From Arabidopsis thaliana (lineage: Eukaryota > Streptophyta > Magnoliopsida > Brassicales > Brassicaceae), in assembly GCF_000001735.4 (NCBI RefSeq), contig NC_003071.7, positions 941,001 through 1,005,000 on the forward strand: a stretch of DNA of 64,000 nucleotides. Direction: 5' to 3'. The stretch's first letter is position 1. Each line of letters opens with the position of its first letter. The notes under the pieces are model-generated. The model ran no database searches. It saw only the letters and a list, made by a program, of their open reading frames with translations, and had not been told where the DNA came from. The position numbers and the translations under genes are program-made. Below, piece by piece: positions 1-11,312 of the stretch.

Positions 1-738
1 TGAAGCTGTTTTACAGACTAGAGTGAGTGATATTCCAAGTCTGTTTTGGAACAGTTTGTTCCATCTAATAAGCTGATGGATGATGATACCGTTAATAAGA
101 GCTTATTAGCTCAATTAGGCTTTCTCATTGCTAATGTTTTTTTTTTATAAAGAGATTAACTAAACCAATGTATCTTTGCTTGTTTAACATGTATCGCAAG
201 TCCTTCTTCTTGGCATAATAATAATCGATAAATTTGGGAACTTTGTTGTTATTCCATGGCTTTAATGATCTCCAGTGAGAGTTCTCTTACTTTGCTCATT
301 TATTTGGCCTGACTCCACAGCACAACTAATTTGTGTTGATATCAAGATCTTGCAAGATATGCAAGATTAGAAACTGAAAAAATGTAGCAAACACAGAAAA
401 ATGTCATTGTACCTAAACACAAAGGTTACAAAACTAGGGACATACCAAAAAAAACAAACCTCCAACACTTTGTTTGCGTGTTGAAAGTTAAAAGACATAT
501 AACAATAGATTTTACCAAGAAGTGAAATATTCTCACTTGGAGATGTCAATATTTACATCTCCGAACTTAGGCCTAGGAGGATCCGTTGCCATATCCACAT
601 GACCCGACCAATTAGTTTACTAAAACAGTGTGATTGTTCATTTCCTTCTACCATCTTTGGTTGCTATCTCAAGTCAAATCTTGAACTTTTATTTCCCATC
701 AAAAATATTCAGCTTCTCTGTTTCAAGCACTTACACTA
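1..738. other. Intergenic/upstream stretch, no supported gene
   Basis: AT-rich sequence with only short non-ATG open frames. Frame 1 from about 31 to 150 gives a peptide-like run that ends at TAA, and could be the last bit of a gene lying to the left, but I see no acceptor that puts it in frame. Nothing else is recognisable. Confidence 0.5.
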
Positions 739-757
739 ATGGGCTATATGAGCCCAT
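739..757. promoter_or_regulatory. Palindromic site II (TGGGCT) element
   Basis: ATGGGCT and AGCCCAT form a perfect inverted repeat around a 5-base spacer, about 240 bases before the first gene's ATG. TGGGCC/TGGGCT site II elements bind TCP factors in plant housekeeping and organelle-related promoters. This fits the plastid-type protein downstream. The regulatory role is inferred. Confidence 0.45.
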
Positions 758-999
758 TTAAAGTTGGTACATTTGACAATGTGCGTGTCCTTTTCTTTTT
801 TTTTGTTTAACAATGTGCGTGTCCTATTTAACATCGTTGTTTACTCCCAACAAAAATTAAAAAACTCTACAATGTTGGAATCGAGTGTATTCTTCTTCAC
901 AAACAAACTTATTATCTTCAACAAATTCGGAAGATTCACAATTGCTTGTTCCTCTCTTATGTCTACTTCCCAGAAAAATTTCTGCTTTTGAAATTCAAG

Positions 1000-3900
1000 A
1001 TGTACTCGTCGTCGTCCTCTTCTTCTATTTTTCTTCAATTTCCACCGGCGAGAATAACCACCGCGTCTCCATTTATACTCCGCCGTAGCAGGAAGCGAGG
1101 AGCTCGTTTTAAACGACAGAGTCGGAATTTAGTTCTTGTGAATTCGTCAATTTTCCCTCCGCCTTTCGATGGCAGCGTTCCTCTCGATTCCTCCTTAGCT
1201 CCATCTCTCGCCGGAATCGCTTCCGGCTTAGCCGTTTATTTATCGTCGAGGTTTTTTGGAAAGTCTTTGGAGAAGATTAGTGATAAAATCGTTGATGATG
1301 TTGTTGTTGGGGAATGGATTCTTTTCACCACTCCGACGCCGTTTAACAGATTTGTTCTTCTTCGTTGTTCTTTGCTCTCCTTTGATGATGACTCTGAGAA
1401 GAGTTTAAGCGATAGACTTGTCACAGAGGAGAGGCATTTCGTTACTTTGGATAGTGGGAAGATTGTAAGAGACGGTGCTGTTACGGATGAGAAGACTCCG
1501 TTGGAGTATCAGAGGGTTTGTATCACTATGGAGGATGGTGGAGTTGTCTCGCTAGATTGGCCTGCTAATTTGGACATTAGGGAGGAGCGTGGATTGGATA
1601 CAACGGTGGTTTTCATCCCGGGAACGCCGGAAGGCAGTATGGAAGAAGGCGTTAGATCGTTTGTATGCGAAGCTCTGAGGCGAGGCGTGTTTCCTGTGGT
1701 TATGAACCCTAGAGGCTGTGCTGGTTCGCCTCTCACTACACCTCGGTGAGAGCTAACACTAATCTTTGTTGTAGATACTCTAAGAGTTCCTTATCTTGAA
1801 TCTATTTTGATCACCTGAATTGTAGGTTGTTTACAGCTGGTGATAGTGATGATATATCCACTGCTTTGCGATTCTTAAGCAAGACAAGGCCATGGACGAC
1901 ACTTACGGCCGTTGGCAGAGGATATGGTGCAAATATGTTGACGAAATATCTTGCGGAAGCAGGGGAAAGAACGCCTCTTACAGCTGCTGTATGCATTGAT
2001 AATCCCTTTGACCTTGAGGAGATCACACGGACATCTCCGTATTCTACTAGTTTGGATCAACAGCTTACAAGGGGATTAGTTGAGATACTGCTGGCAAACA
2101 AGGTTGGGTATTGCTTATAAAACGCAACAATAATGATTTATGAACTCATTTAGAGTGAGTTCTTTTTATATTGACTGGGATATGCATATGGATACACTTT
2201 CTAGGAGCTTTTTCAAGGCAGAGCAAAAGCATTTGATGTTGGAAAGGCTCTGTGTTCAAAGTCAGTTCGCGAATTTGATAAAGCCTTGTCCATGGTGACA
2301 TATGGTTGCGAGAGTATAGAAGATTTCTATTCCAGTTGTGCCACCAGAGAGGTGATTGGGGAAGTAAAAGTTCCTCTCCTCTTTATACAGGTGAATATTC
2401 GGCTATGCAAAAATGTGTAAGGTTATACCTTTCTATATGACCTGATTTGTAAACTTAAATCAGATTTCAATTTACATGTAAATATTTAGATAGTCAGATA
2501 CTGGTCTCTTGAATGACTTTTGTGAACAGTGTTGTACGTATTTTGACTCTGGAAGTTGCCTGTCTTGTCAGAATGACGATGTAGTACCACCTTATACAAT
2601 ACCACGAAGTTCAATAGCTGAAAACCCATTTACAAGCCTGCTTCTGTGCTCTTCTTCACCAAATCTGATCGATGGACGTACAGTGGCCGTGTCTTGGTGC
2701 CAGGACCTTGCTAGTGAGGCAAGTTTCTCTTCCTATATTTCTCTCTTTCACACAAACATAGTCACAAATACTCACAAATGTTATGAATTATACTTGAAAA
2801 GTTATCTAAGAATCAGTGATTATTAGTCAATTCCACCTTGGTGGAACTTAGATTCTCGTCACTACTGAATAGATAAAAGACAGGCATGGTACTCTCTATA
2901 TCCAAGATGCTCATTATTACGGTCATGGTGTTAGAAATTGATGATTTTTTAAGTTAGTCGTTAGTATAAACTTTTTGTTAGTTTACTGGTTTTAATGCAA
3001 ATAATATGCAAGTCCTTCTATCTTACATGAAAAAAATTCTTGTTTACGTTTCTTTTTATGTCGGAGAGATTGATTTTCCTATGTTGGCCATGCAGTGGTT
3101 GACTGCTGTAGAACTTGGGCTTCTGAAAGGTCGTCATCCACTTTTGGAAGACGTGGATGTTACTGTTAACCCTTCAAAGGGATTAGTTTTTTCGGAAGCC
3201 AGAGCACCTGAAAAAAGTATCGGTGCCAAGAAGCTGGTACAGGCAGCCCATGAAAAGACGGTGAATGGTTACCATCTAGATCCTTTCAGGGAAACACTTG
3301 AAGACAGTGACATGACCCCAAACTCGAATTTGTCGCCTGAAACAGATTTAGAAAAGAATGTCAAAATCGATTATGGATCTGATGAAACAGAAAATAATAT
3401 AGTTTCCACAAGAGTTGAATCAATCGAAGATAATGAGTCCAACGTAGAAGAAAGTGATAGAGGGCAGGTGTTGCAGACTGCAGAAGTTGTTGTGAGCATG
3501 CTAGATGTAACCATGCCTGGGACCCTAAAAGCTGAAGAGAAGAAAAAGGTAACACCCACCATATCAAAGTACAAATAATTTTTACAAGTTTTACTGTGGT
3601 CGCTGCATTAACAATTGCTTGACAATTATTCAGTAAATGTTTAGGTTATGGATGCTGTTGGTCGGGGAGAGACAGTACTAACAGCACTGCAAGATGCTGT
3701 GCCAGAAGACGTTCGTGAGAAGCTTACAACAGCTGTAACTGGGATCTTGCAGTCAGGTGGCACTAAATTAAATCTTGAAAATCTTAAGCTTCCTAGTATA
3801 GCACCAGGATTAAAGAAAGCGGAGGAAGAAAAGAAAGAAACATCAAGTGCCATAGGTCAAAGTGATTCTTATTCTCCTGATCCGAAAGATAAGAGCGATG

Positions 3901-6900
3901 GTTTGGTGAGTGGCTCAGATGAAACTATTAGTGGCTCGGATAATTCTCCAGGTGGAGTAGAACTAGAGCATTCCCCTTCAAAGGTTTCTCAGAGAAACAG
4001 TGATTCTGGAAAGTCCCAACCCGTTGACAATGATCAAGATGATAGTCCTGGAAATCACGAGTCACATACTAATGAAAAGACCAGTGCAGCTGATGATTCT
4101 GAGATGGCTTCCGAAGCAAAAAGTGATAGTGCTAACCAGGGGCCAATTGGTGCAGAGGCGGTCACTAATAATGATGACAAAGTGGAGCAAGGTTCTGGAG
4201 TAGCTACACATCAAGGACAGGTAGAAACTAGTAAAAACGATGAGAAAGGAGCTCCAATTGCCAATGAAAAATCCAGTGTAGCTGATGGTTTCGAGAAGGC
4301 TTCAGATGCAAAGAATGATAGTACCAACCCACAGCCAGTTGGGGCAGACGATATAACTAGTGATGGGGACAAAGTGGACCAAGGTGTTGTACTAGCTCAA
4401 CAACAAAGAAAGGATGAAACTAGTAAAAGTGATGAGAATGCAAAACAGTCTGCCACAGATCAAAACAAGGTGACATCTACCGACAATGAAGGAGATGCTG
4501 GAAAATCTTCTGCTTCACAGCCTGTAGAGAAAGATGAAAGTAATGATCAGAGCAAAGAAACCAAAGTTATGCAGCCTGTATCAGACCAAACTAAGCCAGC
4601 AATTCAGGAACCAAATCAGCCCAATTTTAATGTGTCCCAAGCATTTGAGGCATTGACAGGGATGGATGATTCAACCCAGGTAGCTGTCAATAGTGTTTTC
4701 GGTGTGCTCGAAAACATGATTTCTCAGCTGGATGAAGAAAAAAAAGAAGGAAATGAGGTAAGTGATGAGAAGAATCTCAAGGATGAGAAGAATCTCAAGG
4801 ATGCGAAGAATGTCACGAATGAGGTAGTGTCTCCATCTGAAGAGGAAATTCCCTACAAGAGAGAAACCAAAAGCCTTATGCCCTCTGCAAAATCACGTGA
4901 TCCTGCATGCAGTGTGAGTGAAACTGAAAAATGTTCTGACAATGATAAGGTAACAGGGGTAGTGATTGAAAAACAATTGGGCAGAGATGAATTTGTGATT
5001 GGTAAGCATTCACCGAAGATTCTGCCAGAAAGAAAAACAGATTCTATCGAAAATTCTTCTCATGATGGATACCTTGGGGAGGAACTTTCAAAGGAAAAGA
5101 TTGCAAAACAGTTAGATTTAGATACAACCACTGCTCTCATGCTTGACTATTATCCAGAGGAAGGTAAATGGAAACTCCTTGATCAGCAACCAAAACGCTT
5201 GGATGATGACTATTACCCAGAGGAAGGTAAATGGAAGCTACTAGATCAACAACCAGAATACTTGGGTAACGTTGCTGACAATGCAGCAGCCAGCAGAAAT
5301 ACACACGATAATGTACAGGTTCATTCCCTTAGTGTAGATAATGAAGAGACCATTGAGCCTTCATATGTGATAGTGGACCATGAACAAGAGTTGGAGCTCT
5401 CTGGAATGCATGATGCAGCAGACAATCAAAATGATGGTCCTCACAAATTAGACGAAGGATGTGAGGAATTAGAGCACCTCATTAATGTTATTGTATCAGA
5501 CTCTTTGAATGTAGAAATTCAGCGCAGGATGGGTTCAGCTGGCATGAGGCAAATTGAGTCTCAACTCAGTCGAGATATAAAAAAGGTGGCAAAGACATTT
5601 TCTTATGCTGTTGTATACTCAGAGCCTACTTGGACTTTCAAAAGGAATAGCAAAACTTCCAATGTCCCTGCTGGAAAAGTAGGTAAACTTCGTGGGGACG
5701 CTATCATTAGGGCAATTGCATCTGCTGTCCAGGAGGCGCATTTTCTCAGACAAGTACTGCCAATTGGTGTTGTTGTTGGCTCTGTTTTAGCTGCTCTGAG
5801 AAAATATTTCGATGTATCTACAACAACCAACAATGCTAAGAGAGATGTTGTCCCGGGTAGAAGACAAAAGTACGAGAACAATGGTGCAATGGCGAGTGTT
5901 TTGCCAGACAAAGTGAGCAAGGAGACCAAACAAAACAACTCGAGCATTGGAGAAATGGTGGAATCTGGCTTGCAAAGTATTAACAATAAAAGTGCTATGG
6001 TTGGTGCTGTAACAGCTGCTTTGGGAGCATCTGCTATGCTGGTTCAACACGAGGTATTGACTTAACATTAGCATTCAAATGAATGTATAATCAAAAGAGC
6101 ATACAAATATGTTCGTCCTTGTAATCAGTGCTTCCTGCACAGGATCCACAAAGAGGTGGCATCATGTCAAAATCATCGGATAAAGATAGTCAACAGAAAG
6201 AATCTGGACAACTTGATCAGAGTAGTATGGTGGGAAGTTTTGCTGAGAAAGCTATGTCCATAGCTGGTCCTGCTGTTCCGACAAAGGAAACTGGTGAAGT
6301 GGATCAGGATAGGTATTCATAGTGAATAAGTCAATTCTTATCTATCAGTGCCCTAAGATTCTTTTTAATCTGAAATCCCTTGGTTTTCATGTGAACAGGA
6401 TTGTGGCAATGTTGGCAGACTTGGGTCAGAGGGGTGGCATATTGAGTTTAGTTGGAAAACTTGCTCTGCTTTGGGGTGGCCTTCGGGGTGCTATGAGTTT
6501 AACTGATAGGCTAATCCAGTTTTTGCACATGGATGAGTGGCCCTTGCTCAAGAGGTAAGTTGCTTTCTCTCTAAGCATTTTTGTAGATTCTTTCCAATAT
6601 CATGGAACTTATGTGATTGATTTTGAAGTAGTCTCTTATGAACATTTTCCGTTGATATTCATATTTGTATTACTATTAATTTTTACTACCGTTGACGGAA
6701 TGTTTTTCACTAAATCAATTTATGTGGTTTACTTGGCTCTTAAATGAAATGAATGCTACACTATGGATGTGTGTTAACTATTTCCTTAAAATCAAAGAGA
6801 GATATGAGAACTAACGTTCGTCACTGCAGGTTTACGAGTAAATTCCCCATTCTCAAAATTCTACATTTTTCAGTACATGTTTGCTAGTAAATTCCTCGTT

Positions 6901-8337
6901 TATAAAATGTTAGATTCTCTTCTGATAACAATCATATTAAAGATTCCATACTTTTGTGATTTTAGTATTATAAGTAGGGTCCTTTGATTCTTCTTCAGAC
7001 TAGCTTGTTCTAATAATTTTCGTATCATATTTTTTTTTGCTGTTTATTAGGGCTGTGGGCTTTATTGGCATGGTGCTCGTTTTATGGTCACCGGTTGTGA
7101 TTCCATTGCTTCCAACACTTCTCCAGAACTGGTCTACAAGTAATCCTTCTAGAGTGGCAGAACTAGCTAGTGTAGTCGGTCTCTATGTTGCTGTATTCAT
7201 TCTTGTTATGCTGTGGGGAAAGAGAGTACGGAAGTACGAAAACCCATTCAAGCAATATGGGCTTGATTTAAAGGCATCAAACAAAGAAAAGGTAAAACCT
7301 TTAATGTAACACGGAGATTAGAATATTAGAATAGTTTGGTTTTCGTTGCACTGCTGAAGAAAATTTCTCGACCGTCAATACTTCATTAGCCACTAGACTA
7401 ACCTTATTCAACTAAGAACTTGGTGGACGTTTTTCAAACAGCAACAGGAGATGGCTTAGTTGTGATTTTTCTTTTCCCTTAATTTCACATGTTCTTATTC
7501 TCTTCACTTCCATACATTCAGGCTATTAAGACAGTAGAAATGATACTGTAAGTTCATTCCTTGCAGATTCAAGAGTTTTTAAAGGCCTTTGCAGGGGGCA
7601 TCACGGTCGTTCTACTAATTCAGTTCATAAATGCAATATCAGGAGCTGCGTTTCTTTCTCGGCCACCATATTTTCCACATTCTTTTGATGCCATGAAGTG
7701 GCTTAAGGGATGTGGGCAATTTCTTCTGCTGATAATTAGAGGATTTACAGCTGCGACATTTGTAGTGCTTGTGGAAGAGTTGCTCTTCAGATCTTGGATG
7801 CCTGCCGAGATTGCTATAGATCTGGGCTACCATCAAAGCATTATCATTACAGGACTCATATTTGCCTTGTTCCAGAGGTATATATCTTTGTTAAGTATTT
7901 TATTGTTAAGAACTGGCTATATGTGTATGTCATCTTGTAGTTATACACAATTATTGTTCATGGAAAGTACACTAGCGTGATGCTTAACTCTTTAGGGATT
8001 ATATACTAATTGTTTTTAGTATCTTGTCGAATTCTCCAGATCCCTGAGATCAATTCCAGGGTTTTGGCTTCTGTCGTTGGCGCTTACTTGGGCTCGTGAA
8101 AGAAGCCAAGGAAATCTAATTGTTCCAATTGGGTTGCGGGCAGGAATCATAGCATCAAGCTTTATACTACAGTCAGGTGGATTCCTCACTTACAACCCAA
8201 GTTCCCCGGTTTGGATTGCAGGGAGCCGCCCATCACAGCCTTTTAGTGGAGTTGTTGGTCTTATGGTCTCTTTGGCGTTGGCACTTATTCTTTATCCGAA
8301 ACGTTCTCCAGAAACCAAGATGCAGAAATATAATTAA
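1000..8337 (+). CDS. Alpha/beta-hydrolase-like plus CPBP (CAAX-protease-like) membrane fusion protein
   Basis: Eleven coding exons: 1000-1745, 1826-2102, 2205-2390, 2572-2718, 3096-3548, 3645-6053, 6143-6312, 6399-6554, 7051-7291, 7567-7877, 8040-8337. They give 1797 aa. I recognise it as At2g03140. The first ATG is followed by a Ser/Arg-rich leader typical of a plastid transit peptide. Residues about 100-450 resemble the YheT/EMB8 hydrolase family. Residues about 600-1400 form a long acidic, low-complexity linker with internal repeats. The C-terminus (about 1500-1797) is hydrophobic and carries EELLFR (1665-1670), the EExxxR motif of CPBP intramembrane proteases. The usual nucleophile Ser is Gly (GRGYG, 279-283). 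The later CPBP His motifs are also altered: FxxxQ at 1694-1698, and GLRAG where GLHA is usual. Both halves may therefore be non-catalytic. Intron 4 has a GC donor. The function is not established; a plastid membrane location is inferred. Confidence 0.9.
4071..4454 (+). repeat. 64-codon tandem duplication inside the linker
   Basis: Two diverged 192-base copies, 4071-4262 and 4263-4454, encode residues 746-809 and 810-873. Both open with NEK(T/S)S and end near ETSK(N/S)DE. The copies are in frame and still alignable along their length, so this is a coding-region duplication and not simple-sequence slippage. Confidence 0.8.
5145..5270 (+). repeat. 21-codon tandem repeat (YYPEEGKWKLLDQQP)
   Basis: Two adjacent 63-base copies (5145-5207, 5208-5270) encode DYYPEEGKWKLLDQQP twice, at residues 1104-1124 and 1125-1145. 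The copies differ mostly at synonymous sites. A short related KNLKDE repeat lies upstream near 4770-4805. Confidence 0.85.
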
Positions 8338-8979
8338 GAAGAAGAAGGCAAACAGTAAGAAATGACATGTTGTGCTCATGCCCTTTCTATGATTTGCAGA
8401 GGGAAAACTGATTTACTATGCACAGAAGAATAAAAAAAGAATAGGTGAAAGTATAGAAAATGAGGACAGAAGAAGAGCTTCGGATCTGCATGCTTGTAAG
8501 TAGGACGCATAAGACCCCTTGTGTACATCTTCTGTACCTAGTAGAATATATGCTTTTGTTCAATTACAAGTATCATAATAGTGTATACATGATATATGGA
8601 AGTTGTATGTGATCTTTTGGGTATCTCAAAGCTGTTGTGTCGGTCTTGTTATTGAGGCAGAGATGAAAACTAAAGTTATTTCAGATCATACAAAAAGAAG
8701 TTTAGTATTCATTTCAGAATCATGTTGACTATGCGTCTATAGTCTATACGATTCAGTGGGTAGGGAAAAAGAGTTGGTAACAACGCTATAACACGACCTG
8801 AAGCTGCATAATGAGATGGGGTCTAGTTTTCTACAGTCAGAGTCAGGAAGTTGGAAGTGCACGCAGGTAACGACTAAATTTGTTGACCCATTGTGTCATA
8901 GTCCATAGTCCAGAACTTCAAATTGTAACTTTATTTTAGATGTTTAAAGCAACTCTTTGTTTTGGTGGTATATACTTCT
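8338..8979. other. 3' flank and spacer
   Basis: The 3' UTR of the fusion gene, with T-rich and AATAAA-like signals near 8430-8580, followed by AT-rich sequence. No gene is supported here. Confidence 0.5.
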
Positions 8980-8984
8980 ATCAT

Positions 8985-10205
8985 TTTAGGGTGCACATCT
9001 GCTGCGGCTACCTGTAAACGGTATGAACTAAAGCACAATAAGATGTTGGAGTTTTCTCGCAAGGCCGGAATGAGGAGGAGACTGATCTTTAGTTGCAGGA
9101 TTATGCAGTTGAGAAAAAATGTAAATAAGTTGAATACAGAAATCACAAGACTTGCACATGGGGGTTACTGAAAGTGTTGTTAGAGATATATACGAGCATA
9201 TAAGAAAAGTGAGCTACCGATGAAATTGAAGGTCCCTATTTCTGTATTTTTGTTAAGATATGATATGTTTTTCCTTCTTTACCCATGAATCTTGTAAAAT
9301 CTATGCAGACTCAAGAAAGGAGCTTAGTGTATAACGAGACTGTGGTTGACCTTTTAAATCGTGATACTGAGCCCGTTGGACTATTAAATGATCTAGAGGT
9401 ATTTAAAGGGTTGGAAGCTTTAAGCCAATTGCTGAAATAGACATACACTATCTCGGCTACTTGGAGAATGTTGTCTATTTTGCAGAAAGGAACCATTTTG
9501 CCATTGAGGAGAATCTGATGGAGGAAGTGGTTGAAAGCAGACAGCATTTACATCATTTAATTGGCATTTGTGAAGGTTATACTTCCTATCGCTTGTTAAT
9601 ATACTTTTTATGCATTTGATGGTGATGGTATTCTAGGTGCATACGTTTGGCAAAGCCTCAAAGTGTGTTGATGACATTTTGAAGATATGACTCATTGTCT
9701 CTTTAATGAGACACATGGTAATCATCTTTTCCATCCATGTATGTGATTTTCCATTTGCTTTTATAGCTCAAAGGCAACTAGAAAACTGCTTTGAACGACA
9801 AAAGTTCAAGATCACATACAGGATCTAGAATGAAGGAATTCTAGAAACTAAGCATTCTACGAAAGTTTTACCTGTAAAGATGTAGTGATATCAAATTCGC
9901 TCTCCTATTAACATTACTCCTATTGCTTCAAACTTGTCTGTGTTTGATGATGTGCTTATTAGAAAAACAAAAATGGTTTTGGTTGTTCTTGGTAAAAAAA
10001 GACACTCTTCTGATGGTCTTCATTTTAGGGGTTTGATTTTAGCTGATTTTTTGTTTTAGGTTGTCTCAGACAAAAAACATCTGCAGCAAAAGTAGCGAAA
10101 CTCGAGTCAGAGTAAAGGAGCCTGGAGTCCAGTTCATCTACCTCCTTGAAGTCGCTTTTAACTGAGAATGAGATGAAAATCCAACAGCTATGACTTCAAG
10201 CAGGT
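8985..10205 (+). pseudogene. Remnant of a coiled-coil protein gene
   Basis: Exon-like islands of charged, heptad-like peptide occur on the plus strand but are broken by stops and frame changes. One lies at about 8985-9171 (KRYELKHNKMLEF... to a stop). A second, about 9310-9440, begins after a good acceptor and includes YNETVVDLLNRD. A third, about 9490-9575, reads EENLMEEVVESRQHLHHL. A fourth, about 10065-10195, reads AAKVAKLESE, then a stop, then SLKSLLTENEMKIQQL. No continuous frame joins them and no start is evident. The YNET..DLL phrase recalls a kinesin motor loop, but that is weak. I call it a decayed coiled-coil gene of unknown family. Confidence 0.35.
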
Positions 10206-10797
10206 TGACGAACTGGACTCTTAACTCTGACTACAAGCAGGATTCACATCTTGAGTGATCTCTTCTGAAAATATTTAAAATGTGGACCTCACTTGACAGA
10301 CTACAAGCACTGTTGAATTCAGTTTTATTAACAAAAACAACATGGAGATTGATTTATCACTTGCAATTATTCATTCATGTTAAACTAATGGCAGAACAGC
10401 TTAGGAGAAATGATAATGTGATGTGAGGCAGTTAGTCTTTAACTTAGCTGGTGCCTATTGTGCTACTCCACTGATGCTATACCTCTGTTGATAGAATCAT
10501 ACAAAGAAGAGTAATGGATCTTGACATTATATTTTTGGACAAAACCACAAGCCTCGAGTAAAGTTTCCAATTTTTTTTTTGATATTTAGACAAATATATC
10601 AAAAATGGTGATTTACTAAATCTTATACTAACTATAAAAAATTCATTACCATCTAAATTTTTTAATGCTAGATTTTCATTTTTTTTTTCATTTTTTTTCT
10701 TCACAAATGTAACATTATATTAAACATTCGATACAATACATAACCAAAACAAAGGCCCTTAAAGAGATACAGAAAGTGGAGGCTCAAACTAGCCTAT
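10206..10797. other. Spacer without gene
   Basis: AT-rich spacer with homopolymer A and T runs around 10568-10700. No coding or structural signal was seen. Confidence 0.5.
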
Positions 10798-10876
10798 AAC
10801 GGGCCAAATTTGTTTTGAAAATATAAAAGAACGGGCCTATAACGAACTTATAAAAAGGCTAATATATAAGCCCATT
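10798..10876 (+). promoter_or_regulatory. Cluster of GGGCC/AGCCCA (site II-like) elements upstream of RSA1
   Basis: ACGGGCC at 10798-10804, CGGGCC near 10832 and AAGCCCATT at 10868-10876 lie 440-520 bases before the RSA1 start codon. CCTATAACG appears twice within the cluster. TCP-type promoter elements are inferred from motif content only. Confidence 0.4.
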
Positions 10877-11123
10877 AAAAGATAATGCATGCGTGTCCTC
10901 TAACTTGAACCCTTACTACTAACAAACATATCGTTCTCTTTACTTTCTCTTCTTCACAGCAAACTAATCCTCAAACCATTCTCTCAAGCTCGTCTTCTTC
11001 CTCTATCTGTGATTTCTAGGGTTTTGTTTTTTCCCTTTTTAATCTCTCAATTGCTTAGTCTCTTCCTCTTCTCTCAACACGTAAGACACGCAAAGAAGAA
11101 ACAATTTTTCAATCTTCTTGTAG

Positions 11124-11312
11124 GTAAAGTCCGTCAATTTAATTTAATTTTACTCGCTTGATCGAATCATGTATGTGAATTCGAAATTGTAGTTTAGGGA
11201 CGTGAAAATTTCGGTTGATTCATGTTGTTTTTTTGATAAATCTTTGTTATTGTTCGTTCTTCGTATTATCTCTCAAAGAATGTACTAACTAAAATTACAA
11301 AATTGAAACCAG
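11124..11312 (+). other. 5' UTR intron of RSA1
   Basis: The donor GTAAAG at 11124 and the acceptor CCAG at 11309-11312 bracket 189 bases. The acceptor AG directly abuts the ATG at 11313, so the start codon opens the first coding exon. The leader upstream (about 10920-11123) is the pyrimidine-rich type common in Arabidopsis transcripts. Confidence 0.7.

Noticed and set aside
946..999. Upstream extension of the fusion gene from a TTG codon
   Set aside because: The first in-frame ATG is at 1000 and is followed by a transit-like leader. A non-AUG start is not needed.
9310..9440. Kinesin motor fragment (YNETVVDLL)
   Set aside because: The phrase resembles a kinesin loop, but no P-loop, switch or neighbouring motor motif is present, so the family assignment is not supported.
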